NCBI RefSeq assembly: GCF_002262935.1
Contig: NZ_NPIA01000003.1
Span: forward strand, 328,330-392,329
DNA: 64,000 bases
Source: Lottiidibacillus patelloidae
GTDB lineage: Bacteria > Bacillota > Bacilli > Bacillales > SA5d-4
Direction: 5' to 3'
Below the pieces are notes generated by a model. The model worked only from the letters and a program-made list of their open reading frames with translations. It was not told where the DNA came from and did no database searches. Made by a program: the position numbers and the translations under genes. Positions 26,730 to 35,344 of the stretch are shown piece after piece. Position 1 is the first letter of the stretch; each line of letters begins with the position of its first letter.

Positions 26730-26762
26730 AAAAGTACAGAGCTTTCACTCTGTACTTTTTTC
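26728..26762. terminator. Bidirectional terminator between the AEC carrier and glyS
   Basis: Stem AGTACAGAG / CTCTGTACT (26733-26741, 26748-26756), loop CTTTCA, with A-run before and T-run after. Confidence 0.9.
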
Positions 26763-26765
26763 ATA

Positions 26766-28148
26766 TTAAAATGAAGTTTTCTCTTCTAAGAAGCTCTTTA
26801 AATTTGAAATTGCCATCCTTTTTTGTTCCATCGTGTCACGGTCACGAACTGTAACCATACCATCTTCTTTAGAGTCAAAGTCATACGTAATACAATAAGG
26901 TGTTCCAATTTCGTCATGACGGCGGTAACGTTTACCGATTGAACCAGCATCATCATAATCAACCATAAAATGTTTAGCTAACTCTGCAAAGACATCTCCA
27001 GCCTCTTCTGAGAGTTTTTTAGATAGCGGGAATATCGCTGCTTTATAAGGTGCTAACGCTGGGTGGAAACGCATCACAGTTCTACTAGAACCATCTTCTA
27101 ACTCTTCTACTTCGAATGCATCAATTAAGTAAGCAAGTGTTACTCTGTCAGCTCCTAATGATGGTTCGATACAATAAGGTACATAACGTTCATTAGCTTG
27201 TTGATCAAAGTATTCAAAGTCATCTCCAGAATGCTCCATATGGCGTTTTAAATCGAAGTCAGTTCTGGAAGCAATACCCCAAAGTTCTCCCCAACCAAAC
27301 GGGAATTTATATTCAAAATCAATAGTCGCATTACTGTAATGAGAAAGCTCATCAGCATCATGTTCGCGAAGTCTTAAGTTATCTTCTTTCATTCCAAGAT
27401 TAAGTAGCCAATCTTTCGCAAAATCTTTCCAATATTCATACCACTTCAACTCTTCACCAGGTTTACAGAAAAATTCAAGTTCCATTTGCTCGAATTCACG
27501 AGTACGGAATGTGAAATTTCCTGGAGTTATCTCGTTACGGAAGCTTTTACCTACCTGAGCAATACCAAATGGAACCTTTTTACGCATTGTGCGTTGAACA
27601 TTTTTAAAGTTAACGAATATTCCTTGTGCTGTTTCCGGACGAAGGTATATTTCATTCGTACTTGATTCAGTAACCCCTTGATGCGTTTTAAACATTAAGT
27701 TAAATTGACGAACTCCTGTAAAATCTTTACTACCACATTCAGTACATGCAATATCATGCTCTTTTATTAACTCTTCCATCTTTTCAAATGGAAGTCCATC
27801 AACAATCATTTCAATTCCTTTTTCATCTAAAGCATCTTCGATAAGCTTGTCAGCACGGTGTCGAGCTTTACAAGATTTACAATCAATCATAGGATCATTG
27901 AAGTTCCCTAAGTGACCTGAAGCTTCCCAAGTTTTAGGATTCATTAAGATAGCTGCATCTAAACCAACATTGTATGGAGACTCTTGAACAAACTTTCTCC
28001 ACCATGCTTTCTTAACATTATTTTTAAGTTCAGTTCCTAATGGACCATAATCCCAAGTATTTGCAAGTCCACCGTATATTTCAGAGCCAGGAAAAACAAA
28101 CCCTCTATGTTTAGCATGCGAAACAATTTCTTCCATCGATTTTGTCAT
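26766..28148 (-). CDS. glyS: Glycyl-tRNA synthetase, single-chain (alpha2) type
   Basis: 460 residues, class II synthetase of the archaeal/eukaryal dimeric form, charging tRNA-Gly. Motif 2 is in [19 protein letters not shown], preceded by [13 protein letters not shown]; motif 3 is near [11 protein letters not shown] zinc-binding Cys pair occurs at CKSCKARH and another at [17 protein letters not shown] precedes the ATG. It is controlled by a T-box leader. Confidence 0.97.
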   Translation of the reverse strand: MTKSMEEIVSHAKHRGFVFPGSEIYGGLANTWDYGPLGTELKNNVKKAWWRKFVQESPYNVGLDAAILMNPKTWEASGHLGNFNDPMIDCKSCKARHRADKLIEDALDEKGIEMIVDGLPFEKMEELIKEHDIACTECGSKDFTGVRQFNLMFKTHQGVTESSTNEIYLRPETAQGIFVNFKNVQRTMRKKVPFGIAQVGKSFRNEITPGNFTFRTREFEQMELEFFCKPGEELKWYEYWKDFAKDWLLNLGMKEDNLRLREHDADELSHYSNATIDFEYKFPFGWGELWGIASRTDFDLKRHMEHSGDDFEYFDQQANERYVPYCIEPSLGADRVTLAYLIDAFEVEELEDGSSRTVMRFHPALAPYKAAIFPLSKKLSEEAGDVFAELAKHFMVDYDDAGSIGKRYRRHDEIGTPYCITYDFDSKEDGMVTVRDRDTMEQKRMAISNLKSFLEEKTSF

Positions 28149-28195
28149 TACATTCTCTCCTTCATCGTTTCATATTGACCTAAGTAAATAGAAAA

Positions 28196-28413
28196 AACTA
28201 AAAAACTCCCATCCTTAGGCTTTATTAGCCTAGGGACGAGAGTAACCCGCGGTTCCACCCTAGTTGGTATTTAAAGAAATACCCACTTTATCAGAATAAC
28301 TCGAGATTGCCGTTTCACTGAACTGTTTTACTAGGCTTACACCATCCCTAGTTCGCTTGGAAAACAATTATTTCAGCTACTATAAATCCTTCATCGTTAA
28401 TTATTTAAATTTT
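28196..28413 (-). promoter_or_regulatory. T-box leader (tRNA-Gly sensing) of glyS
   Basis: On the minus strand the T-box sequence AGGGTGGAACCGCGG lies at 28247-28261 and is followed by a terminator stem (GCCTA/TAGGC core, T-run near 28200). Specifier loop GTGAAACGGCAATC contains the glycine codon GGC (28309-28311). The varied base in TGGA is A, which would pair with the U discriminator of tRNA-Gly. Uncharged tRNA should stabilise the antiterminator. Confidence 0.95.
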
Positions 28414-28419
28414 AAAGTC

Positions 28420-28448
28420 ATATTACCAACAAACGAACTGTAAGTCAA
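28420..28448 (-). promoter_or_regulatory. Sigma-A promoter of the glyS T-box transcript
   Basis: Minus-strand TTGACT (28443-28448) and TAATAT (28420-28425) with a 17-bp spacer, just upstream of the T-box leader. Confidence 0.8.
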
Positions 28449-28480
28449 TCATGTTATTATATAAATAGTATATGAGGTAT

Positions 28481-28528
28481 CTTATAAATTGTTTATAAGT
28501 TACGAAATAAGCATAAAAAAGTTATAAT
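28481..28528 (+). promoter_or_regulatory. 19-bp palindrome adjoining a promoter for the phospholipase C-like gene
   Basis: CTTATAAA-TTG-TTTATAAG (28481-28499) is a perfect inverted repeat. It abuts a weak -35 (TTACGA, 28500-28505), 17 bp from TATAAT (28523-28528). The arrangement fits an operator, but it is also AT-rich and lies between divergent promoters. Confidence 0.45.
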
Positions 28529-28560
28529 AAACCATATGCAATTAAGAGAGGTTGGTTATT

Positions 28561-29475
28561 ATGCCTAATGTATGGACCCATATTTTATATGGCGAAAAGA
28601 TGTTGAAAGAAGCTAATACAACATTGGAAACAGAAGAAATGCAACTTTTCAAACTAGGAACTCAAGGACCAGATCCATTTTTTTATCACAACTATTTACC
28701 TTGGAAAAGTACACCTGTCGCTGAAGTTGGTTTGAAGCTGCATTATGAACATTGTGGACCCGTTCTATTAGATTTAATTAAAGGTGCAAAAATATTAAAT
28801 GATAATAAAGTAAAAGCCTATGTTTTAGGCTTTGTCACTCATCATTTACTAGATAGAAACACGCATCCTTATATACATTATAAAGCTGGTTACAAAGGGA
28901 ACGACCATCAAAAATTAGAAATTATTATTGATACAATTTTAATGAAAGAACATCGTAATATTGAAACTTGGAAGACGCCAGTTTATAAAGAGATTGATGT
29001 TGGAAAGTACTTATATTTACCTATTGTAAACTTATTAGAGGAAGTTATTCAAAAATATTTCACTGACACTGCAATTAAAATGCCTAACAATTATGTTGCA
29101 GATTCATATAAACATATGAAACAAGCTTTAAAAGTATTATTTGACCCATACGGTTTAAAAACGAAACTTTTAAAAGAAAAAGTTTCTTCTTTCACTTACC
29201 AAAAAGAATTTATTGAGAAAGATTACTTAAACAAAGAAAAGAAAGTTTGGTATCACCCAGCAATTAAAGACGAGGAAAGCACAGAATCTTTTTACGAGCT
29301 TTTTGAAAAAGCTGAAATAGAAGGGAAACTTTTATTTCCTGCAATTCTTTCTTTTTGGGAAGATGATAAAAATTCATATAATGATATTGAAAAGTTACTT
29401 GCAAACATATCCTATGATACTGGAAAAGATGCATCCTTAGATATTAAAAATAAATTCTCTGACTGTATCTTATAA
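28561..29475 (+). CDS. Zinc-dependent phospholipase C-like protein
   Basis: 304 residues from the ATG at 28561 (GAGAGGTTGG upstream). The N-terminal half has the histidine/aspartate spacing of the zinc-dependent phospholipase C family: MPNVWTHILYGE, GTQGPDPFFY, KLHYEHCG, GFVTHHLLDRNTHPYIHY and DHQKLEIIIDTILM. No signal peptide is present, unlike secreted PLCs, so it is probably an intracellular relative. Substrate unknown. Confidence 0.85.
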   Translation: MPNVWTHILYGEKMLKEANTTLETEEMQLFKLGTQGPDPFFYHNYLPWKSTPVAEVGLKLHYEHCGPVLLDLIKGAKILNDNKVKAYVLGFVTHHLLDRNTHPYIHYKAGYKGNDHQKLEIIIDTILMKEHRNIETWKTPVYKEIDVGKYLYLPIVNLLEEVIQKYFTDTAIKMPNNYVADSYKHMKQALKVLFDPYGLKTKLLKEKVSSFTYQKEFIEKDYLNKEKKVWYHPAIKDEESTESFYELFEKAEIEGKLLFPAILSFWEDDKNSYNDIEKLLANISYDTGKDASLDIKNKFSDCIL

Positions 29476-29477
29476 GA

Positions 29478-29625
29478 AAAGCGAGGCGAACGCTCAGCGA
29501 CGTAAAACCTGGAGCACTTTGTTTGAGATAAAGGAATCACAACGAGCACAGCGAGTTGATGATGACTTATCGTAAATAAAAAGTGTGAAGGTTACTAGTC
29601 GCTGTGAGCCGCAGCTGGATCAATA
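29478..29625 (+). repeat. Intergenic repeat, family A, full copy
   Basis: About 148 bp bounded on the left by AAAAGCGAGGCGA and on the right by GAGCCGCAGCTGGA. The copy at 63782-63895 (opposite strand) has the same boundaries and a recognisable interior (CTGGA...GAGA...CGA...GAGT...GAC). It is GC-richer than its surroundings and non-coding. Confidence 0.7.
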
Positions 29626-29627
29626 AA

Positions 29628-29660
29628 GAAAAGCGAGGCGAACGCTCAGCAGCGTAAAAA
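29628..29660 (+). repeat. Intergenic repeat, family A, left-end fragment
   Basis: The 23 bases starting GAAAAGCGAGGCGAACGCTC are identical to the left end of the full copy that begins at 29476. The remainder of the unit is missing. Confidence 0.7.
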
Positions 29661-29738
29661 AAGCCTAGGATAAAACTAAAAGAGTTCATGCAAAAGAAGA
29701 ACTTTAAAACTGGATAATATAATAGTAAATGTGGCGAA

Positions 29739-29839
29739 GTCAAAATGCGGAGACTCCTACGGGAAAGCCCGTGTTCGAAAGCGGTGTTTGCTTTCATTGG
29801 AGGCTGAGGCCAGGCCCGTGGAAAGCGATGGATTTTGAC
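29739..29839. repeat. Structured intergenic element with terminal inverted repeats, family B
   Basis: A 101-bp GC-rich block. It starts GTCAAAAT and ends ATTTTGAC (perfect 8-bp inverted ends). Inside are GGAGACTCCTACGGGA and GGCCCGTGGAAAGCGA, a pattern reminiscent of the short intergenic repeats common in Bacillaceae genomes. No ORF with a ribosome binding site lies in it. The rest of 29476-29956 holds no gene that I can support. Confidence 0.6.
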
Positions 29840-29872
29840 GGAGCATAATTATATTTTCTTATTAGTAAAAAG

Positions 29873-29919
29873 AATAACCGAACTCATTTAGATCGTAAAT
29901 CTGAATGAGTTCGGTTATT
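29873..29919 (-). terminator. Long hairpin terminator of the MFS (UMF1) gene
   Basis: A 16-bp stem AATAACCGAACTCATT / AATGAGTTCGGTTATT (29873-29888, 29904-29919), extended inside the loop, with CTTTTTAC after it on the minus strand. Confidence 0.85.
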
Positions 29920-29956
29920 TCTAATTTTATAACATTTTTGTCGCAGCATTATCTTT

Positions 29957-31228
29957 TTAATTACTATTCATAGCTTCTTCTTTACCTTTTTCGATATCTA
30001 CTTTACTTAATATAAAGATTCCTGCTAGGAAAAAGACAACTAACAATAAAATACCTAATCGGTTTGAGCCTGTTAAATAACCTACATAAGCTAAGGCTGC
30101 TGGACCAAAGACAGCAGAAAACTTTGCTGAGATACCGTAAAAGCCGAAAAATTCCGCTCGTTTGTTTTTTGGAGTCATACTACCAAAAATAGAGCGAGAT
30201 ATAGCTTGTGCTCCACCTTGTACTAACCCTACGCAAATCGCTAAAATATAAAAATGAATTGCAGAAGTCATAAAATAGCCAAGAATAACGATGAAAACAT
30301 ACATCCATAAAGCAATATATAATGCTCTTTTCGGTTTAATTTTTTGTGCTAGCCAACCAAAGAAAAATGCACAAGGTATACCTACAAATTGTGTAATTAA
30401 TAGCGCTTGTATTAACTCATTAGTACCAATACCAATCTCAGCACCATATATAGTTGCCATTTTAATAATGGTCGAAATACCATCATTAAAGAGCCAAAAA
30501 GCAATTAAAAAGATTAAAACTTGTTTATATTGTTTAATATCTTTAAATGTTGTAGCTACTCGCTTAAACCCTATAGAAATGTAACTTCCATTCATTTTCT
30601 CAACTACATTTTTACGTTCTTTAACATTTTTAAACATTGGAATAGAAAATACAAACCACCAAATCCCAACAGTAACGAAAGAAATTTGCGTTGCAACTGT
30701 TCCATTTGGTATATTAAACCATTCATATTTCATAATCATTGCTAAGTTAATAGCTAGTAGTATTCCACCACCGATATATCCAAACGCATAACCTCTTGCG
30801 GAAATACGATCGATTTCATTGTTATTTGCAATATCCGGTAAAAACGCGTCATAGAATGAATTTCCACCAGAGAATCCTATTGTCCCAATAATGACAATGA
30901 GTGAGGCAAATAAATAGTCACCTTCTCCAACGAATGCAAGTAACACACTTGCAATCATACCCATGTAGGCGAAGAATCTTAAAAATTTCATTTTAGAACT
31001 AGAATAATCTGCTATTGCCCCTAAAATTGGTGCTAAGAAAACGATTAAAAGCGCGGCAATTGATTGTGTATAACCCCAATATTGTGTTGCAACACCCTTA
31101 TCTAAACCTGAACCAGCAACGTTTGCATAATAAATCGGGAGAACAGCCGCCATAATTGTAGTAACAAAAGCAGAATTCGCCCAATCGTACATTGTCCAGC
31201 TCCATATTTCTTTCCGTTTCGGATTCAT
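29957..31228 (-). CDS. MFS transporter, UMF1/Atg22-like family (YxiO-like)
   Basis: 423 residues with 12 predicted membrane helices. It opens RKEIWSWTMYDWANSAFVT, a signature of the UMF1 family, and has GYAFGYIGGGILLAINLAM and GLVQGGAQAISRSIFGSM later. Eukaryotic Atg22 relatives export amino acids from vacuoles; the bacterial substrate is unknown. TGGGGGAT precedes the ATG. Confidence 0.9.
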   Translation of the reverse strand: MNPKRKEIWSWTMYDWANSAFVTTIMAAVLPIYYANVAGSGLDKGVATQYWGYTQSIAALLIVFLAPILGAIADYSSSKMKFLRFFAYMGMIASVLLAFVGEGDYLFASLIVIIGTIGFSGGNSFYDAFLPDIANNNEIDRISARGYAFGYIGGGILLAINLAMIMKYEWFNIPNGTVATQISFVTVGIWWFVFSIPMFKNVKERKNVVEKMNGSYISIGFKRVATTFKDIKQYKQVLIFLIAFWLFNDGISTIIKMATIYGAEIGIGTNELIQALLITQFVGIPCAFFFGWLAQKIKPKRALYIALWMYVFIVILGYFMTSAIHFYILAICVGLVQGGAQAISRSIFGSMTPKNKRAEFFGFYGISAKFSAVFGPAALAYVGYLTGSNRLGILLLVVFFLAGIFILSKVDIEKGKEEAMNSN

Positions 31229-31308
31229 ATATAATCCCCCATTCTACTTCTATTTATAGAATAGCATATTTCTTATAAAAAACATTAAAATATTTTTATT
31301 TTTCAGAC

Positions 31309-31887
31309 TTATTTTCTACTGCTATTAGCAGCAAATTTCTCAATAATATTTGTTCTACTTGCCCATAACAGAAGAATAACCGTTACTGTAATTAATAAAG
31401 GAACAGCAGTTGTTTCGTATGTTGCGAAGTACAAAATTGGCAGCAGAGAAAATGCACCCAAAACAGCAATTGTTGCACTCCTCGAAAGTAATGCTAATAA
31501 GACGAAAGCAGCTAGGAAATACAGAAAGGAAATGAAATCAAAAATTAAAAATGACCCGATAAATGTAGCAATTCCTTTTCCACCATGAAATTTTAAAAAG
31601 ATAGGAAATAAGTGACCAACTAATACAGCTAGGAGAACAACCGCTTGTACCTCTATAGATAAACCTAGTCCTTTTGCAATAAATATTGCAACTAAGCCTT
31701 TTAACCCATCTCCTATAGCTGTAATAAAAAATGCTTTTTTACCAAATAAAGTACCTGCATTACGTGCACCAACATTTTTACTGCCCATCTCTCTAATGTC
31801 TTTACCTGCAAATATTTTTGATACTAAATAGCCGGACATAATTGAACCTAATAAATAACTAAAAATAATTACGATCATAATTTCCAT
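31309..31887 (-). CDS. plsY: PlsY-type acyl-phosphate:glycerol-3-phosphate acyltransferase
   Basis: 192 residues, five or more membrane helices. PlsY transfers acyl from acyl-phosphate to glycerol-3-phosphate. Motifs are MGSKNVGARNAGTLFG, KFHGGKGIATFIG and SRSATIAVLGA. The first motif differs from the classical GSGNIGATN, as in the extra PlsY paralogues of bacilli, so this may not be the main copy. The ATG at 31887 follows GAGGTGT. Confidence 0.88.
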   Translation of the reverse strand: MEIMIVIIFSYLLGSIMSGYLVSKIFAGKDIREMGSKNVGARNAGTLFGKKAFFITAIGDGLKGLVAIFIAKGLGLSIEVQAVVLLAVLVGHLFPIFLKFHGGKGIATFIGSFLIFDFISFLYFLAAFVLLALLSRSATIAVLGAFSLLPILYFATYETTAVPLLITVTVILLLWASRTNIIEKFAANSSRK

Positions 31888-31932
31888 ATTATACACCTCA
31901 AATAAAGTATACGAAGAAATAGTTTAAAAAAC

Positions 31933-31967
31933 TACAAAAATAAGCCGCTTCATTTAAAAAGCGGCTA
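31933..31967 (-). terminator. Terminator of the fumarase gene
   Basis: Stem AGCCGCTT / AAGCGGCT (31943-31950, 31959-31966) followed on the minus strand by TATTTTTGT. Confidence 0.8.
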
Positions 31968-33356
31968 TTCTTGAGGGTTTATCATATTTTTAGGTTGCAT
32001 TATTTGATCAAATTGCTCCTCCTTTAAATATTTCTTTTTTAATGTTGCTTCTTTTAAAGATATGTTATTTTCAAAAGCATACTTTGCAACCTCGGCCGCC
32101 TTTTCATAACCAATATAAGGGTTCAATGCCGTTACTAGCATTAAAGAACTATCAACGTAATCTTTGATTGTTTTTTCATTCGCGGTTATTCCATTTAAAC
32201 ATCTTGTCGTAAAATTCGTTATTCCATCAGCTAATATACGACTAGACTGCAAGAAATTATAAATTATTACTGGCTTAAATACATTTAATTCAAAGTTTCC
32301 TTGACTAGCTGCAAACCCAATCGTTGCATCGTTCCCCATTATTTGTACTGCAATCATCGTTAGTGCTTCACTTTGCGTAGGGTTCACTTTTCCCGGCATA
32401 ATTGAGCTTCCAGGTTCATTGGCAGGAATTGAAATTTCACCAATTCCACATCTTGGTCCGCTAGCTAACCACCGAACGTCATTTGCAATTTTCATAGCAT
32501 CCGCTGCTAGTGCTTTTAATGCGCCATGGCAATAAACGATTTCGTTATGACTAGTCAAAGCTTGAAACTTATTTTCAGATGCTTTGAATGGTAACCCTGT
32601 GATTCGTGATATTTCTTTCACCATAAATAAATCAAAATACGGATGCGTATTTACCCCTGTACCAACTGCGGTACCACCAATTGCAAGTTCCATTAAAGGC
32701 TCAATAGAATCCAGTATCATTTTTTCACATTTTTCAACCATTCGATGCCAGCCGCTCACCTCTTGCCCTAAAGTTAATGGAGTAGCATCTTGTAAGTGGG
32801 TTCTACCTATTTTTACAACGCTACTAAATTCATTACTTTTTTCCTGCAACGTACTTTTCATAATCTCTATAGATGGAAGTAATTTTGTCTTTAAGCTTAA
32901 TACTGCTGCGATATGCATTGCTGTTGGAAATGTATCGTTTGAACTTTGCCCATAGTTAACATCATCATTAGGGTGAACAGTTATATTTTCTATACCAGCT
33001 TCTTTCAGTAATTCGTTTGCTCGATTTGCTATTACTTCATTTACATTCATATGTGTTTGCGTTCCACTACCAGTTTGCCATACCTTTAATGGAAAATGGG
33101 CATTCCATTTACCTGCACTAATCTCATCACAAACTGTCATAATTGCTTTTGCCTTCTTTTTATCTATCTTTTGCAAATTACAATTAACTTTTGCTGCAGC
33201 TTTTTTTAAAATAGCAAATGCCAGAATTACTTCCATTGGCATTTTATCACTACCAATATTAAAGTTTTCAATACTTCTTTGTGTTTGCGCCCCCCATAAT
33301 TTCCCCTCAAGCACTTTGATCTCACCAATGGAATCTTTCTCAATTCTATAACTCAT
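31965..33356 (-). CDS. fumC: Class II fumarate hydratase
   Basis: 463 residues, interconverting fumarate and malate in the TCA cycle. The fumarase/aspartase signature GSSIMPGKVNPTQ is present, as are TGSGTQTHMN and GRTHLQDATPLTLGQE. The ATG at 33356 is preferred over the one at 33365 because the site AAAGGAGG abuts the latter. It is followed by a terminator. Confidence 0.95.
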   Translation of the reverse strand: MSYRIEKDSIGEIKVLEGKLWGAQTQRSIENFNIGSDKMPMEVILAFAILKKAAAKVNCNLQKIDKKKAKAIMTVCDEISAGKWNAHFPLKVWQTGSGTQTHMNVNEVIANRANELLKEAGIENITVHPNDDVNYGQSSNDTFPTAMHIAAVLSLKTKLLPSIEIMKSTLQEKSNEFSSVVKIGRTHLQDATPLTLGQEVSGWHRMVEKCEKMILDSIEPLMELAIGGTAVGTGVNTHPYFDLFMVKEISRITGLPFKASENKFQALTSHNEIVYCHGALKALAADAMKIANDVRWLASGPRCGIGEISIPANEPGSSIMPGKVNPTQSEALTMIAVQIMGNDATIGFAASQGNFELNVFKPVIIYNFLQSSRILADGITNFTTRCLNGITANEKTIKDYVDSSLMLVTALNPYIGYEKAAEVAKYAFENNISLKEATLKKKYLKEEQFDQIMQPKNMINPQE

Positions 33357-33392
33357 TCTTTTCATTCCTCCTTTTGCCGGAAATTGTTCCTA

Positions 33393-33866
33393 TTAAAGTG
33401 TTCTTTCCATTTTAATAAAAGGATATTCACTGCCATTCGTTCTTTGCATGTATGTTGATACTGTTTTAAATTTTGCTTTTTTGTAAACTTTGATCGCTCT
33501 TTCATTAAACGCCGCTACAGACAGGTTTACTTTATTGATATTACTAAAATTATTTTCTATGTAATTTATTCCCCTATTTACAAAATCTAACCCTATACCT
33601 TGTCCTGTTAAGTGAGGTGCTAAACCTAAGCCAATTACTGCTTCATTTTTATGAAAAAGGAAACTAAAAAAGCCTATAAGATTTTGATTTGAATCTTTAA
33701 CTGAATAGTAATTGCTTCCTCTTGCCTTTTCACTTAATAATTCTTCTAAATCTTCCAAATCATTTTCTGCATTGTAAAAGGAATATGGACCTTCATATTT
33801 CCATGATGCAATTTCTTCAGCATCTGATTGTGACATTAGCCATATTGATACATATTCTATGCTCAT
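33393..33866 (-). CDS. GNAT-family N-acetyltransferase
   Basis: 157 residues. The acetyl-CoA-binding motif A is EAVIGLGLAPHLTGQGIGLDFV, followed by AAFNERAIKVYKKAKF. The family acetylates small molecules or protein N-termini; substrate not evident. AAAGGTGTG precedes the ATG. Lies 36 bp upstream of fumC, possibly in one transcript. Confidence 0.9.
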   Translation of the reverse strand: MSIEYVSIWLMSQSDAEEIASWKYEGPYSFYNAENDLEDLEELLSEKARGSNYYSVKDSNQNLIGFFSFLFHKNEAVIGLGLAPHLTGQGIGLDFVNRGINYIENNFSNINKVNLSVAAFNERAIKVYKKAKFKTVSTYMQRTNGSEYPFIKMERTL

Positions 33867-33967
33867 GATTTATCACACCTTTAACTCTTTCTTACTTTTA
33901 TTGTACCCATGTTTGAAATGAGTTTAAAATGATATACACATAATTATCAGATTTATTTAATTTTAAC

Positions 33968-34004
33968 TAGAAAAAGGGCCACCAATGAATTATTGGAGGC
34001 CCTC
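33968..34004 (-). terminator. Terminator of the rhodanese gene
   Basis: AGGGCC-A-CCAAT pairs with ATTGG-A-GGCCCT (one A-A mismatch); TTTTTCTAG follows on the minus strand. Confidence 0.82.
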
Positions 34005-34022
34005 TATTTATCAGCATCTTTT

Positions 34023-34850
34023 CTATTTTTCTATTTCATTATCCTTATATGAACACCAGTCACTCCAACTACCGCCATACAGTTTTACATTTTTATACCC
34101 AGATTCGATTAAAGCTAAAATATTAGGACATGCTGTAACCCCAGATCCACAATATACTATATAAGACTTTTCTTTAGGAAGCTGTGCAAAACGAGCTTTA
34201 ATTTCCTCATCACTTTTCCATTTCCCAGTTTCGTCCAACAAATCTTTCCAGAAGTAGTTTACAGCTGAAGGTATATGCCCAGCAATAGGGTCGAGCGGTT
34301 CATGAATACCTTTGTAGCGCTTTTCCTCACGTGAATCTATCAATATAGTATTATCATCAATAATCGCACGTTGAACCTCTTCCATATCAACTATTATGTC
34401 ATTTTGGAAGTTGCCGACAAATTTCGTTTCTTTTACTTCAGTATGTTCATCGGATATTGGCAGTCCTGCACTTTTCCATACAGAATAGCCCCCATTAAGG
34501 ATAAAAGCTTTAGTATGGCCTGCATATCGTAACAAAAACCAAAGTCTTGCTGCCATTGCTCCACCTTGGTCATCGTATATGACTACTTTTGTAGTTTTCT
34601 CTATTCCTAACCTACCAAATAACGTCTCTAACGATTTCTTACTCGGTATAGGGTGACGACCTCCATGAGTGCTTACATTACGTGATAGATCTACTTCTAA
34701 ATCGCAATATACTGCACCTGGAATATGATCTTTCAAAAATAATTGCCGACCGTCGGTACCAGTAGACATAGGAAAACGACAATCTATTATTCTTATATCT
34801 TCATCATGTAAGCGATCTAATAACCATTCATCATTTACAATATACTGCAC
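34023..34850 (-). CDS. Sulfurtransferase, tandem rhodanese (thiosulfate/mercaptopyruvate type)
   Basis: 275 residues from a GTG start with GAGGGGGAG upstream. Two rhodanese domains; the C-terminal one carries the active cysteine in YCGSGVTACPN. The CGSGV-type loop is closer to the 3-mercaptopyruvate/thiosulfate sulfurtransferase class. It moves sulfane sulfur to thiol acceptors or cyanide. Confidence 0.93.
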   Translation of the reverse strand: MQYIVNDEWLLDRLHDEDIRIIDCRFPMSTGTDGRQLFLKDHIPGAVYCDLEVDLSRNVSTHGGRHPIPSKKSLETLFGRLGIEKTTKVVIYDDQGGAMAARLWFLLRYAGHTKAFILNGGYSVWKSAGLPISDEHTEVKETKFVGNFQNDIIVDMEEVQRAIIDDNTILIDSREEKRYKGIHEPLDPIAGHIPSAVNYFWKDLLDETGKWKSDEEIKARFAQLPKEKSYIVYCGSGVTACPNILALIESGYKNVKLYGGSWSDWCSYKDNEIEK

Positions 34851-34872
34851 AACTGGCTCCCCCTCGGTAAAA

Positions 34873-35139
34873 TTAATGCTTTTCTTTACTTAAAAATTGG
34901 AACACCATTTCTTTTGTGACTAATTTTCTTTCGGGCAATTCAAAATTTACTTGCTTACGATACTCATTCATTTTTTTTGAGATGTTATTTACTTCCTCTA
35001 AAGAAAACGGTTCATTATTCTTAGCAAGTGTTAGCATTGTATTTATTGCCTCTTCTCGCAATTCATCCATTTGTTGAAAGGTTTTCACCATTTTCGCTTG
35101 ATTTTTTGAATGTGTTGAAATTGCTTTATGTACGGTCAT
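34873..35139 (-). CDS. ypbS: YpbS-like protein (DUF2533)
   Basis: 88 residues, helical and charged, starting MTVHKAISTHSKNQ, which matches B. subtilis YpbS in my recollection. No known function. TTGGAGGA precedes the ATG, which lies within the end of the upstream Cys-rich gene. In B. subtilis ypbS also lies near bpsA/ypbQ and ypbR, supporting the assignment. Confidence 0.82.
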   Translation of the reverse strand: MTVHKAISTHSKNQAKMVKTFQQMDELREEAINTMLTLAKNNEPFSLEEVNNISKKMNEYRKQVNFELPERKLVTKEMVFQFLSKEKH

Positions 35140-35335
35140 TATTATCCTCCAAGATGCTTTTTCTTTTTTCCATTAATGATACTACCTGTTCTTTCGGATT
35201 CCAGCAAGAAAATTGATATTTTGGCTTCGTTTCATACTTTAACCGAGAGCAATAATAAGATGTTTTCCTATTCTCTTTGACTACCACAAAATGTTGACAA
35301 GTCGCACAACAGTGGAATGAACTGTTAATGTCCAT
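35126..35335 (-). CDS. Small cysteine-rich, probably zinc-binding protein
   Basis: 69 residues. Cys9, Cys10, Cys13, Cys29 and Cys44 could form one metal site (CCATCQHF, YYCSRLKY, FSCWNPK). No membrane segment. Its 3' end overlaps ypbS by 14 bp, so translation is likely coupled. Function unknown. Confidence 0.75.
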   Translation of the reverse strand: MDINSSFHCCATCQHFVVVKENRKTSYYCSRLKYETKPKYQFSCWNPKEQVVSLMEKRKSILEDNNDRT

Positions 35336-35344
35336 CGAATTCTC

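Noticed and set aside
29567..29797. Minus-strand frame of 76 codons in the repeat region
   Set aside because: No ribosome binding site; it runs through two repeat families and ends in both, so it is a by-product of their composition.
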